This document shows, piece by piece, positions 8,394 to 17,119 of a stretch of DNA of 50,338 nucleotides; positions within the stretch are counted from its first letter, which is position 1; every line of letters starts with the position of its first letter. Location of the stretch: the NCBI GenBank assembly GCA_964433635.1, contig CAYSSG010000013.1, positions 1-50,338 on the forward strand, written 5' to 3'. This stretch comes from CAYSSG01 sp964433635. Its GTDB lineage: Bacteria > Atribacterota > Phoenicimicrobiia > Phoenicimicrobiales > Stramentimicrobiaceae. The notes beneath the pieces are model-generated. The model was not told the DNA's origin and made no database searches. It was given only the letters and a program-made list of their open reading frames with translations. The translations under genes and the position numbers were made by a program.

Positions 8394-9338
8394 TTGAACT
8401 TTTCCATCTGTCATAAAATCTCTGAAAACATTAATAAGGTCATTGTCGGAAAAAGCAAAGCGATTGAGTTAATTCTAACTGTTCTTCTGGCTGAAGGTCA
8501 TCTTCTCATGGAGGATGTGCCCGGAGTAGGGAAAACCCTGATGGCCAGAACGCTGGCTAAAAGCATCGGTGGTACCTTTCACCGTGTGCAATTTACCCCG
8601 GATTTACTCCCCTCTGATATCACCGGTTTTAATGTATATCATCAAAAAGAGGGAAAATTTATTTTTCAACCAGGTCCAGTTATGTCAAATATTCTGTTAG
8701 CTGATGAAATTAACAGGACCATACCCAGGACGCAATCCAGTCTACTGGAAAGCATGCAGGAAAAACAGGTTACCGTGGATGGTGTAACGATGGACCTTCC
8801 TTCTCCTTTTCTGGTCATGGCTACACAAAATCCCATCGAACTGGAGGGTACTTTCCCTCTCCCCGAAGCTCAACTGGATCGATTTTTAATGCGCATTAAT
8901 CTAGATTATCCCTCACAGGAGGAGGAGATTTTGATTCTGAAGCGGTTTCAGAAAAAAGATCCTCTGGAAAAACTTTGTGCCGTTACGACTCCCGGAGAGA
9001 TATTAGACTTACAGAAAGAAAGACAGAAGATCATTGTTTCCAGGGAGATTCATCATTATATTGTCTCCCTGGTAAAAGCCACCCGCAATTCGCCCAGGAT
9101 ACGTTTTGGTGCCAGCCCCAGGGCTTCCCTGCATTTAATGAGAGCAGGGCAGGCATTAGCGGCATTAAGGCATAGAGAATTTATTTTACCGGATGATATT
9201 AAAGATCTTTTTATGCCCGTCATGGCCCATCGTATCATTATCGAAACAAGGGAAAAGTTAAAAGGGATTACCCCTGAACAGTTATTGGGAGAAATATTAC
9301 ACCAGACAGAGGTACCCACACAGGAATTGAACGGATGA
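8394..9338 (+). CDS. MoxR-family AAA+ ATPase
   Basis: MoxR ATPases act as chaperones that mature or activate partner proteins. The 314-residue protein has Walker A GVGKT (residues 44-48), Walker B LLADEIN (101-107), sensor 1 ATQNP (143-147) and the family stretch QFTPDLLPSDITGFNV. The start is a TTG with GGAGGG at 8384-8389, a short 4-nt spacing. It is the first gene of a three-gene operon: its stop overlaps the next start by 4 nt (ATGA), and a DUF58 protein and a DUF4129 membrane protein follow. This is the usual MoxR neighbourhood. Confidence 0.95.
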   Translation: MNFSICHKISENINKVIVGKSKAIELILTVLLAEGHLLMEDVPGVGKTLMARTLAKSIGGTFHRVQFTPDLLPSDITGFNVYHQKEGKFIFQPGPVMSNILLADEINRTIPRTQSSLLESMQEKQVTVDGVTMDLPSPFLVMATQNPIELEGTFPLPEAQLDRFLMRINLDYPSQEEEILILKRFQKKDPLEKLCAVTTPGEILDLQKERQKIIVSREIHHYIVSLVKATRNSPRIRFGASPRASLHLMRAGQALAALRHREFILPDDIKDLFMPVMAHRIIIETREKLKGITPEQLLGEILHQTEVPTQELNG

Positions 9339-10549
9339 ACAATGTAGATTATAATCGTAAACTATCTTCGATTTTTACAGACGGACTCTTTCGATTTCTG
9401 GTATTGATCTTATTATTTGTTGCCCTGCTTTATGAGGAAAGAAATCTGGTCTTAATCTCCATACTGATACTGACCATGTTTTATACCTCAAAATACTGGA
9501 GTGATATCAGTGCCAAAAACATTCAATATTCCTTTGATGCAGAAAAGAAAAAAGGATTTCCTGGAGAGTGGATCACCCTGCAGGCGACTGTTTCCAACCA
9601 TAAATTCTTACCCATTTGGCTGCAGTTAACGATACCGATAGACAATCATCTGTCTTCTTCACATTTGTATTCCGATAGTCATTGCATTCGTGAAGAATTC
9701 AGTCTTCTCTGGTATGATCATTCTTCCTGGCAATGGAAATTTATTGCCCAACACAGGGGTTGCTTTGAAATTGGACCACCTTTTTTAGAAACGGGTGATC
9801 TTTTAGGATTTTTTCAGCAAAAAAGATTTCTGTCTCAATCTGTTGAGATGATTGTCTATCCCAAACCTGTTGTATTGAACTCTCTTTTTTCTCCTGCCAG
9901 AGAGCTATTCGGAAAACCTGGATTAAACAGTCCGGTTAAAGATCCTGTATACCCGGTTGCTACCAAGGATTACTGCCCGGAAGATCCTGCTAAATATATA
10001 CACTGGAAAGCCAGTGCCCGTCATGATCGTCTTCAATCAAAAGTTTTCGATTCTTCTGCTCAAAGGAAAGTGCTTTTCATGATTGATGTAAGTTCATTTC
10101 CCAAGACCGATCATGAAGAATTGTTTGAAAAAACACTGGAGGTTATCGCAGCAATGACCATGGAGTTTGACAGGCAAGGTAGCCCCTATGGTATCCTCTC
10201 GAACGGAAGATTGGCAGGAAGTGATGTCGCCAGCTTGTCCATTGCCACCGGGCCTGAACAGCTGACTAGAGCCATGGAATTGCTGGCCAGACTTCAGTTA
10301 AGGGCAACAGATTCCATGCAACGAATTTTGTTTCAGGAAAATATTATACCTGAAGGGTCTGGCTGCATCTATTGCGCCTACCGTCTGAATAAAAAAAACA
10401 TTCAGACTGCAGAATTTATAAGACAACAGCATAAGCCGGTATATTTCATGATTGCCAAACCTTCACATCATACCACCTGTCCTCATATACCTGTCTTTCT
10501 ACTGAACGAAATTCATGGTGGTCATCTTGATTCTCATGAAAACGATTAA
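9335..10549 (+). CDS. DUF58 domain-containing membrane protein
   Basis: This 404-residue protein has two adjacent N-terminal membrane helices (about residues 18-50) followed by a soluble domain. The DUF58 core is plain at KDYCPEDPAKYIHWKASAR, then KVLFMIDVSSFP, which begins a von Willebrand A-like fold with a partly kept metal-site motif (DVSSF rather than DxSxS). DUF58 proteins pair with MoxR ATPases, as here through a 4-nt start/stop overlap. The exact cellular role is unknown, though links to envelope functions have been proposed for the family. Confidence 0.92.
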   Translation: MNNVDYNRKLSSIFTDGLFRFLVLILLFVALLYEERNLVLISILILTMFYTSKYWSDISAKNIQYSFDAEKKKGFPGEWITLQATVSNHKFLPIWLQLTIPIDNHLSSSHLYSDSHCIREEFSLLWYDHSSWQWKFIAQHRGCFEIGPPFLETGDLLGFFQQKRFLSQSVEMIVYPKPVVLNSLFSPARELFGKPGLNSPVKDPVYPVATKDYCPEDPAKYIHWKASARHDRLQSKVFDSSAQRKVLFMIDVSSFPKTDHEELFEKTLEVIAAMTMEFDRQGSPYGILSNGRLAGSDVASLSIATGPEQLTRAMELLARLQLRATDSMQRILFQENIIPEGSGCIYCAYRLNKKNIQTAEFIRQQHKPVYFMIAKPSHHTTCPHIPVFLLNEIHGGHLDSHEND

Positions 10550-10572
10550 AATAAATAATCTCAGGAGCTGCT

Positions 10573-12021
10573 ATGCCTGTACATACGAAAGGTAAAGAAG
10601 TATTATTGCTTATCTCTGCCGGTATGATGGAATTAACCTGGCTCTATGCAGTAGCCTGCATCTTGTTTCTTATGATGGATTATCCCATCTTTCCTATCTG
10701 GACAGCAATAACAGCCTTCTTTACCCCCATCATCGTTACCTCTGCTTTAAAGGGAAGAGGAAAAAGAATCATTGAACATGTTCTTCTGCATCTATTTTTT
10801 TATCTGTCAACCCTCCTGCCTGTTATTTATTTTTACGGAAAATTTCAGAAACCCTTTCTGAGTTTTACCTGGCTGGAAATGATTCTGCATCAGCAATATG
10901 GTTCGATTGACGGATTTGCTTATCTCTTAATGATGATCTGGTTTTCTATCCTCTGGATTAACGGATTCAAATTGGCAAACCGTTCCAATGACTATTTTAC
11001 AGTTGCTTCTCGCTTTGACCTTGGTATTGTAGCACTGACTATTACTTTTATTATTTTAGGAAGCATGAGTATATCCTTTCCCCGTGCCGGTATTTTAATT
11101 ATCTATTATTTTCTTTTCAGTATGTTTGCCATTGCAGTTGCTAAAAACCTGAGTAGTTCAAAAACACCACATTCTTACCAGTTGAGTGGAACAGGATTAG
11201 TAGTCACTTTTATTCTGGTGGTATTGCTTATCGGCAGCTGGGTGGTATTGTTTTTCCTGCCTCAGCTTACTTCTTCAGCGCAGACAGGTTACCGAATTCT
11301 TAAAATGATTGCTCAGCCTATCGGAAATTTACTTCTAAAAATTCTTACTTTTCTTTTCGGATACGGTCATCGTGCTGCTGGTGTAAGCCCAACCTATCCG
11401 GGTGAATCAAGCATTCCCTTAACGGAAAACACTGAATTATCCTGGTGGGCTCAATTACTGAAGTGGATAATAACCTGGGCAGGAATCATTGTGTTAAGCT
11501 TGCTTGCCCTGATTGCAGTTGGATGGCTTTTATGGTCACTCTGGAAATGGTTTTCCACCAAAACCGATCTGGATTCTGAAAAAAAAGATTTCTTTAAGGA
11601 ATTTGTTCTTTGGATAATTTATCTCTTTTCTCTTGCTAAAAAAGGTTTCTACCAGATGACCGGAATCATCAAAAATATTTTCAGAAAGCCAGAAGATGTT
11701 TCCGACCTCTTTCAAAAACTCTGCCGCTGGGGTCGATCCAGCGGTATCCCGAGGGAAAGATCAGACACCCCCTGGGAATATAGCAGACACCTGGCTCATT
11801 TCTTTCCTGAAAGCCGGAATGATATCCAGTTCATCATTGATTCTTTTAACCAGGAAGTCTACGGCCAGAAATCCATATCAGCAGAACAGCTTGGAAAAGC
11901 AAAAAAAGCCTGGCAGCATCTGTCAAGCCCTTCACATTGGCCCTTACGCCTGATAGTCAAGCTATTTTATTCCCGAAAATTCAATTCCCGACAAGCAACC
12001 TCTTCATCTTTCAGTACATGA
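10573..12021 (+). CDS. Membrane protein with C-terminal DUF4129-like domain
   Basis: This 482-residue protein has about eight or nine hydrophobic segments in its first 240 residues, one more near residue 305, and a soluble tail. The tail, from about residue 375, reads LFQKLCRWGRSSGIPRERSD and TPWEYSRHLA, then later FNQEVYGQKSISAEQL. That pattern is typical of DUF4129, which ends TgpA-type transglutaminase membrane proteins. The Cys-His-Asp transglutaminase core normally between the helices and DUF4129 is not visible, so this looks like a non-catalytic version. It lies 23 nt after the DUF58 gene and completes the operon. Confidence 0.85.
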   Translation: MPVHTKGKEVLLLISAGMMELTWLYAVACILFLMMDYPIFPIWTAITAFFTPIIVTSALKGRGKRIIEHVLLHLFFYLSTLLPVIYFYGKFQKPFLSFTWLEMILHQQYGSIDGFAYLLMMIWFSILWINGFKLANRSNDYFTVASRFDLGIVALTITFIILGSMSISFPRAGILIIYYFLFSMFAIAVAKNLSSSKTPHSYQLSGTGLVVTFILVVLLIGSWVVLFFLPQLTSSAQTGYRILKMIAQPIGNLLLKILTFLFGYGHRAAGVSPTYPGESSIPLTENTELSWWAQLLKWIITWAGIIVLSLLALIAVGWLLWSLWKWFSTKTDLDSEKKDFFKEFVLWIIYLFSLAKKGFYQMTGIIKNIFRKPEDVSDLFQKLCRWGRSSGIPRERSDTPWEYSRHLAHFFPESRNDIQFIIDSFNQEVYGQKSISAEQLGKAKKAWQHLSSPSHWPLRLIVKLFYSRKFNSRQATSSSFST

Positions 12022-12125
12022 AGAAGAGATATTATTATTCCGATATGTTATTTTCGGATACCAGGCTACTAAACTGTATCCCCGTAACAAATATAACAAT
12101 AACAAAATATAAAAATGGAATGATT

Positions 12126-12911
12126 TTATCGTGTTACCTGATTGCTTAATTTTCCGATTCCCTCTATTTCGATTTCGATAGTATCACCGGATTGTAAAAA
12201 TACCGGGGGTTTACGGGCAAAACCAACACCCTCCGGTGTACCTGTCATAATGACAGTTCCCGGATGTAGAGTAAAGTTCTTGGAACAATAGCTGACTAAT
12301 TCCCTGGTGCTAAAGATGAGGTCTGAGGTGTTAGAGTCCTGCATGACTTTCCCGTTTAGCCTGGATATGATCCTGCAGTGATCGGGATCAGGCAGTTCAG
12401 TCTCAATCCAGGGACCTAATGGGCAGAAGGTATCAAACGACTTGCCCCTGGCCCATTGTTGATCCAGACGCTGCTGGCAATCTCTGGCTGATACATCATT
12501 TCCACAGGTGTATCCCAGGATGTACTTATCTACATCCTCTATTGCTGTGTTCTTTGCCATTTTACCGATCACAATTGCTAATTCGGCTTCATAATCGACT
12601 TCATCTGGAGCCATCTCCGGTAAGATAATCTTATCTTCCGGACCAATCAGGCTGGAAGTTAACTTGATAAAGACAAGGGGCTTTTCCGGGTAAGCATGCC
12701 CGCTTTCATCAGCATGTTTCTTATAATTTAATCCAATAGCAATAATGTCAGTTGGAACAAGTGGAGCGAGTAATTCCACTTCACTTCTTTTATCTGAAGT
12801 GTCACTCAATTGAATATCCTGATAAATATCACCATTGATTCTATGGATAACATCATCTTCCAGAGCCCCATAAAATATTTCTCCATTTTTCCGGTATCGC
12901 ACTATTTTCAT
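12126..12911 (-). CDS. Fumarylacetoacetate hydrolase family protein
   Basis: Enzymes of this fold cleave or decarboxylate beta-keto acids and use Mg or Mn. The 261-residue protein has the metal ligands in VDYEAELAIVIG (Glu108, Glu110) with the downstream Asp in CGNDVSARDCQ, and the closing signature IMTGTPEGVGFARKP. The short N-terminal domain (MKIVRYRKNGEIFYGAL) is that of the YcgM/HpcE-like group, which includes acylpyruvases and oxaloacetate decarboxylases. A longer frame begins at 12983, but a GGAGGAG site directly precedes the ATG at 12909-12911. Its substrate cannot be set from sequence; it converges on the MoxR operon. Confidence 0.92.
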   Translation of the reverse strand: MKIVRYRKNGEIFYGALEDDVIHRINGDIYQDIQLSDTSDKRSEVELLAPLVPTDIIAIGLNYKKHADESGHAYPEKPLVFIKLTSSLIGPEDKIILPEMAPDEVDYEAELAIVIGKMAKNTAIEDVDKYILGYTCGNDVSARDCQQRLDQQWARGKSFDTFCPLGPWIETELPDPDHCRIISRLNGKVMQDSNTSDLIFSTRELVSYCSKNFTLHPGTVIMTGTPEGVGFARKPPVFLQSGDTIEIEIEGIGKLSNQVTR

Positions 12912-13190
12912 ATCCTCTCCTCCTGTTCTATTAAATGATTTACATAGCTGAAGTAAAATACCGACAGATGCTGCAATACTCATTTTTGAATATCTTTATT
13001 ATCTTACTACTTTTTCTGATGATGCGAAAGATTTTATTATTTTATTTTCAAACTCTTCTTCTTGCCAAGACCAAAATATTCCTTTATTATCTAGTTGAGG
13101 TATCTTCTGCTATTTTGATCAGCTGTTAATTCGAGAAAATAAAATGATCATAGATCGTTATCCGTATAAACTTGAGGACTAGAGAATTAT

Positions 13191-13889
13191 ATGATGAAAG
13201 AAAAAATGATCGGCATTCTCGGTGGAATGGGACCTGAAGCGACCATCGATTTATTTCAGAAGATTGTTCAATTAACTCCTGCCAGCCGGGATCAGGATCA
13301 CCTGAGAATCATTATTGATAATAATCCTAAAATACCCGATCGTACTAAGGCAATTCTGGAAAAGGGAGAAAATCCTCTTCCGGAATTAATCAGAACGGCT
13401 CAAAATTTGGAAAAAGCAGGTGCTGATTTTATCATCATGCCCTGTAATACCGCCCATTATTTTCATCAAGAAATTCAAAAAATGATTAAAGTTCCTATTT
13501 TAAATATGATCCAGGAAACGGCAAGATATATCTGCCAGTCTTTTCCTGATATGAATAAGGTCAGCCTCCTGGCAACAACAGGAACCTATCAGGCAGGAGT
13601 TTATCAGACTTATCTCGATAAAATAAATATTGAAACATTGATTCCCACAAAAGCCGAGCAAAATCAGATCATGGAAATTATCTATCAAATTAAGGCAGGA
13701 AACGCATTGCTGAACTTAAGAAAGCAAATGATTAAGATTGCCGAGGCTCAGATTCAAAAAGGCGCTCAGAGCATCATTGCCGGTTGCACTGAAATACCCC
13801 TGGTACTTAAAAACGGGGATATTAGTATTCCGGTAATTGATCCCACCGCTATCCTGGCTCAGAAGGCAGTCACGGAAGCATATAAATAG
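13191..13889 (+). CDS. Aspartate/glutamate racemase family protein
   Basis: This cofactor-independent racemase has 232 residues. The N terminus MIGILGGMGPEATIDLF is the family signature. The two catalytic cysteines are Cys85 in MPCNTAHY and Cys199 in AGCTEIPLV, both present, so the enzyme should be active. This form (aspartate racemase, RacX/YgeA group) interconverts L- and D-Asp or other amino acids; exact specificity is unknown. Tandem ATGs at 13191 and 13194 have only a weak GAGGA upstream. A D-amino-acid-type PLP aldolase gene converges on it 49 bp away, which may point to shared D-amino-acid metabolism. Confidence 0.92.
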   Translation: MMKEKMIGILGGMGPEATIDLFQKIVQLTPASRDQDHLRIIIDNNPKIPDRTKAILEKGENPLPELIRTAQNLEKAGADFIIMPCNTAHYFHQEIQKMIKVPILNMIQETARYICQSFPDMNKVSLLATTGTYQAGVYQTYLDKINIETLIPTKAEQNQIMEIIYQIKAGNALLNLRKQMIKIAEAQIQKGAQSIIAGCTEIPLVLKNGDISIPVIDPTAILAQKAVTEAYK

Positions 13890-13938
13890 TACTTAATTCA
13901 AAAAAATCTTTTCTAAATACGAGTTTACTTTAATGACT

Positions 13939-15048
13939 TTAATAAGACTTTCCCCTACCTTCAATTGGTAATACACATTCTACAATTCCGGATCTTATTC
14001 CATAATAGATATCATGCAGATTGATTGTGGTGCATCCGTGGCTTGGAATTAATTCTATCTTCTGTCCAATGTGAAATTGGCTTGCTGCTTCTTTCTTAGT
14101 CTTGATAATGCCATGTTCTTCTGATAATTTAACCAGTTCTGTACCCTCTAAGCCCTTCCTCAATATAGGCATTCCAAATTCTTTGCTAATGGACTTCATT
14201 CCTGCGTCAAGAATAATTCGATCATCGGCTGGTATACTTATAATAGTAGCCAATAAAGTCAGTGCTTTTTTAAATTCCTCTCCTACTCCTTCAATGGAGT
14301 CGTATTTTGAATCCATCGTTAAATAGCTCCCGGCTTCAATTTCTGTAACATCCGGATGTTGACCGGTAATCATATATGTTCCAGTACCAGCACAACTCAC
14401 TATCTGACAAAATATGTGATTCTGGTGAAGTATTTGTTTTGTTTCACTCACCTTTCTGAGGGAACTTAATGTTTCCCTTTTTCTTTCTTCTAAGGATTCT
14501 ATAAAGACAGTGTGTCCTTCATAGGCCATGATTCCTAAAAATTTTAATCCTCTCAATTTATTTATCTTTTTGACTAATTCTAAAGCTGGCTCACCCGGCT
14601 CTACACCACATCTATTCATTCCAATGTTCACTTCAACTAAGCAATTTAACACTACCCCTTTTTCTAGTGCTGCTTCCGAAATATCCTTTGCATTTTTCTC
14701 GTTGTCGATGGATACTTTAACATCTGAATACGCAGCCAGGTTGACCAATCTTTTTATTTTAAGTGTGCCAATAATTTCATTAGTGATAAGCAGATCTTGG
14801 ACACCTGATTTAGCTAAAACCTCTGCTTCTGACAATTTTTGACAGGTTATGCCGATTGCTCCTGCGTCAATCTGTTTATGAGCCAGAAAAGGGCTTTTAT
14901 GTGTTTTAAAATGTGGTCTTAGCAGTTTTTTATTTTCTTTGATAAATTTTGCCATTTTGTTGAGATTATATTTCATTGCATCAAGATCGAGCAAAAGAGA
15001 TGGTGTTTCGATTTCTTCAACTTTAGAACCAATTATATATCTTTCCAT
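13939..15048 (-). CDS. D-threonine aldolase / D-serine dehydratase-like PLP enzyme (DSD1 family)
   Basis: This is a fold-type III PLP enzyme of 369 residues. The N-terminal barrel starts with ETPSLLLDLDAMKYNLNKMA, and the PLP-binding lysine sits in RPHFKTHKSP. The C-terminal beta domain keeps the paired His-Cys metal ligands in PSHGCTTINLH. Members cleave D-threonine or D-3-hydroxyaspartate, or dehydrate D-serine. ATGs occur at 15069, 15060, 15051 and 15048; a GGAG near 15059 best serves the one at 15048. Base composition is visibly more AT-rich than in the racemase next to it. Confidence 0.88.
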   Translation of the reverse strand: MERYIIGSKVEEIETPSLLLDLDAMKYNLNKMAKFIKENKKLLRPHFKTHKSPFLAHKQIDAGAIGITCQKLSEAEVLAKSGVQDLLITNEIIGTLKIKRLVNLAAYSDVKVSIDNEKNAKDISEAALEKGVVLNCLVEVNIGMNRCGVEPGEPALELVKKINKLRGLKFLGIMAYEGHTVFIESLEERKRETLSSLRKVSETKQILHQNHIFCQIVSCAGTGTYMITGQHPDVTEIEAGSYLTMDSKYDSIEGVGEEFKKALTLLATIISIPADDRIILDAGMKSISKEFGMPILRKGLEGTELVKLSEEHGIIKTKKEAASQFHIGQKIELIPSHGCTTINLHDIYYGIRSGIVECVLPIEGRGKSY

Positions 15049-15580
15049 CATGAACTCCATCAGATTCATTAAATTTTATTGTAAGTGATTTTCTTATCTT
15101 CAAAAAAGATGGTTTTATGTCAGCATACATTCCGATGACTAAAAAATACTTTGGTATAATATTTATAAAAAAGATAACCCAAGTATACCCTATTTGAAGT
15201 ATTTTTGTAACCTTATTATGCTGAATATAATTTATTTCTTACAAATGTAGTCATTTAAATTCATTACTTGCTACAATATTCAGTAGAAGCTAACAGGCAA
15301 TTTCGAGATATATAATAACTTATTAAGCTCCTCATGACTATTTATCAATGAGAAGAATAAACTAATCGATTTTTGCACAAACCGGTTAATAGATTCCATG
15401 GGATCTGACCAGGAATCTTTCTTCGAATTAATTTTCAGAAATGATAAAAATCTTATCGTCTTTACTCCTATGAATAATAAATTAAGATTCTATTTTGACT
15501 ACAATCTACTATTCATTGTTAAAAACAATGATACTATACTATAATTTTTGAACTGACAAATAAATATTGAGGAAATTTTT
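15049..15580. other. Intergenic region, AT-rich, no gene recognised
   Basis: This 532-bp region lies between two divergent genes. Apart from a likely promoter for the rightward nuclease gene near its right end, I see no open frame with a ribosome-binding site, no RNA gene and no terminator-like hairpin. A short inverted repeat (CATTGTTAAAAACAATG at 15514-15530) lies over the candidate -35 element. Confidence 0.5.
15516..15545 (+). promoter_or_regulatory. Candidate promoter for the TM0106-type nuclease gene
   Basis: TTGTTA (15516-15521) and TATAAT (15540-15545) are 18 bp apart and end 35 nt before the start codon. The -35 lies inside a CATTG...CAATG inverted repeat, which could be a repressor site. 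Confidence 0.5.
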
Positions 15581-17089
15581 TTGGAAAAAACAATGAAACA
15601 GAAAATCTCTGCCAATATGCTCTATAATTACATCCAATGTCCTCATCGCTTGTATCTGGATCAATTTGAAGATCCTGCCATGAGAGATCCGGAAACTGCT
15701 TTTATGAAATTGCTCTGGGAAAGAGGAATTGATTATGAAAAACAGATCGTAGCTGAATTAAAAAGACCTCTTCTTGATTTAAGCACTTATTCAGGCGTTG
15801 AAAAAGAGGTTAGAACCAGAGAAGCCCTTCAGCAGGGTGTCACTTTCATTTATAGCGGTCGGATCAGTGCAGATCATCTGGTCGGTGAACCAGATTTCTT
15901 ATTCAAACAAGAAGGAGGATATATCGCCGGCGATATAAAAAGTGGTTCAGCACTGGAAGGTGAAAACGATCTATCGGAAGGAAAACCAAAAATACATTAT
16001 GCGATTCAATTGAGTTTATATACTGATATTCTGGAAAAATTAAACTATTCCTCCTCTAAAACACCTTTTATTCATGATATTAAGGGAAGAGATATTACCT
16101 ACGATCTAACACAAGTAATGGGAAAACGTGAAGAGTCAACCTGGTGGGAACTATACGTACATACCCTATCAGAAGTGCAGCAGATTATGGAGAAAAAGGG
16201 TTCTACCTCCCCGGCACATGGAGGAGTCTGTAAACTATGTCATTGGAGAAGTTATTGTCTTAGACATCTGATAACAGTGAAAGATTTAACATTAATACCG
16301 GAACTGGGTCGCAAGAAAAGAGATATTCTAGTTCAGCAAGTGAAAAAAATGACGGATTTTGCCTACAAATCCTTTCATGAATTTATGATCGGTAAAAAGA
16401 CTATTTTTCCAGGTATAGGTATAACAACTTTATACAAATATCATGCTCGTGCTAGATTATTGGCACAGATTGACAAACAGGCTTATAGCAGAAAAACAAT
16501 AAAATTCCCCCAGACTGATACTGAATTATTCTTTGATGTGGAAACTGATCCTATGCATGATTTTTGTTACCTGCATGGTTTTGTAGAACGAATTCATCGG
16601 AATTCAGCAACTGAAAAATATGTTCCCTTTTTTGCGGATAAGGCTGATGAAAAACAAGAAGAGAGAATCTTCATTGATGCCTGGCATTATATCAAACAAC
16701 ATTTTCCCTGTACCGTTTACTATTATTCTCCCTACGAGAAGACGATCTGGAAAAAATTAAGCCTGAAATATCCTGATATTATCAAGCCAGCTGAATTGGA
16801 ATCATTCTTTCATTCACCATTGGTTGTAGATTTATACAGTGATATTGTTAGAAAACATACCGAATGGCCTACTTATAGTTACTCAATAAAGGACCTGGCT
16901 AAATATCTGGGTTTTCAATGGCGTGACGAAAGCCCATCCGGGGCTGAATCCATTGAATGGTATCATCGCTGGCTGGAAAACGAAAGACCGGAGATGAAGG
17001 AACGTATCCTGCAATACAACGAAGATGACTGTATCGCCATGAGAGTATTGCTGGAAGGAATCAAAGCTTTACCGGTAATGAAAAAATAG
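15581..17089 (+). CDS. TM0106-type nuclease: RecB/Cas4-like domain plus RNase H-like exonuclease domain
   Basis: This 502-residue protein has two nuclease domains. Residues 1-230 are RecB/Cas4-like: a QCPHRLYLD opening, active-site Asp104 in GEPDF, Asp118-x-Lys120 in GDIKSG, and Gln143 in QLSLY. Cys20 with Cys217, Cys220 and Cys226 form the usual four-cysteine Fe-S set. From about residue 312, a DEDD/RNase H-like domain starts with LFFDVETDP and ends with YNEDDCIAMRVL. This two-domain layout matches the TM0106-type RecB nuclease family of unknown role in DNA or RNA processing. The start is a TTG with GAGGA 7 nt upstream; an ATG at 15593 is the alternative. No CRISPR locus is nearby. Confidence 0.88.
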   Translation: MEKTMKQKISANMLYNYIQCPHRLYLDQFEDPAMRDPETAFMKLLWERGIDYEKQIVAELKRPLLDLSTYSGVEKEVRTREALQQGVTFIYSGRISADHLVGEPDFLFKQEGGYIAGDIKSGSALEGENDLSEGKPKIHYAIQLSLYTDILEKLNYSSSKTPFIHDIKGRDITYDLTQVMGKREESTWWELYVHTLSEVQQIMEKKGSTSPAHGGVCKLCHWRSYCLRHLITVKDLTLIPELGRKKRDILVQQVKKMTDFAYKSFHEFMIGKKTIFPGIGITTLYKYHARARLLAQIDKQAYSRKTIKFPQTDTELFFDVETDPMHDFCYLHGFVERIHRNSATEKYVPFFADKADEKQEERIFIDAWHYIKQHFPCTVYYYSPYEKTIWKKLSLKYPDIIKPAELESFFHSPLVVDLYSDIVRKHTEWPTYSYSIKDLAKYLGFQWRDESPSGAESIEWYHRWLENERPEMKERILQYNEDDCIAMRVLLEGIKALPVMKK

Positions 17090-17119
17090 AAGGTGAAGAA
17101 AAAATACATGTATTCATTT

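Noticed and set aside
12935..13129. Plus-strand frame of 64 codons in the gap before the racemase gene
   Set aside because: Hydrophobic low-complexity translation from AT-rich DNA, no ribosome-binding site.
15581..17089. Cas4 of a CRISPR system
   Set aside because: The protein is twice the length of Cas4, has a second exonuclease domain, and no repeats or cas genes are in the window.
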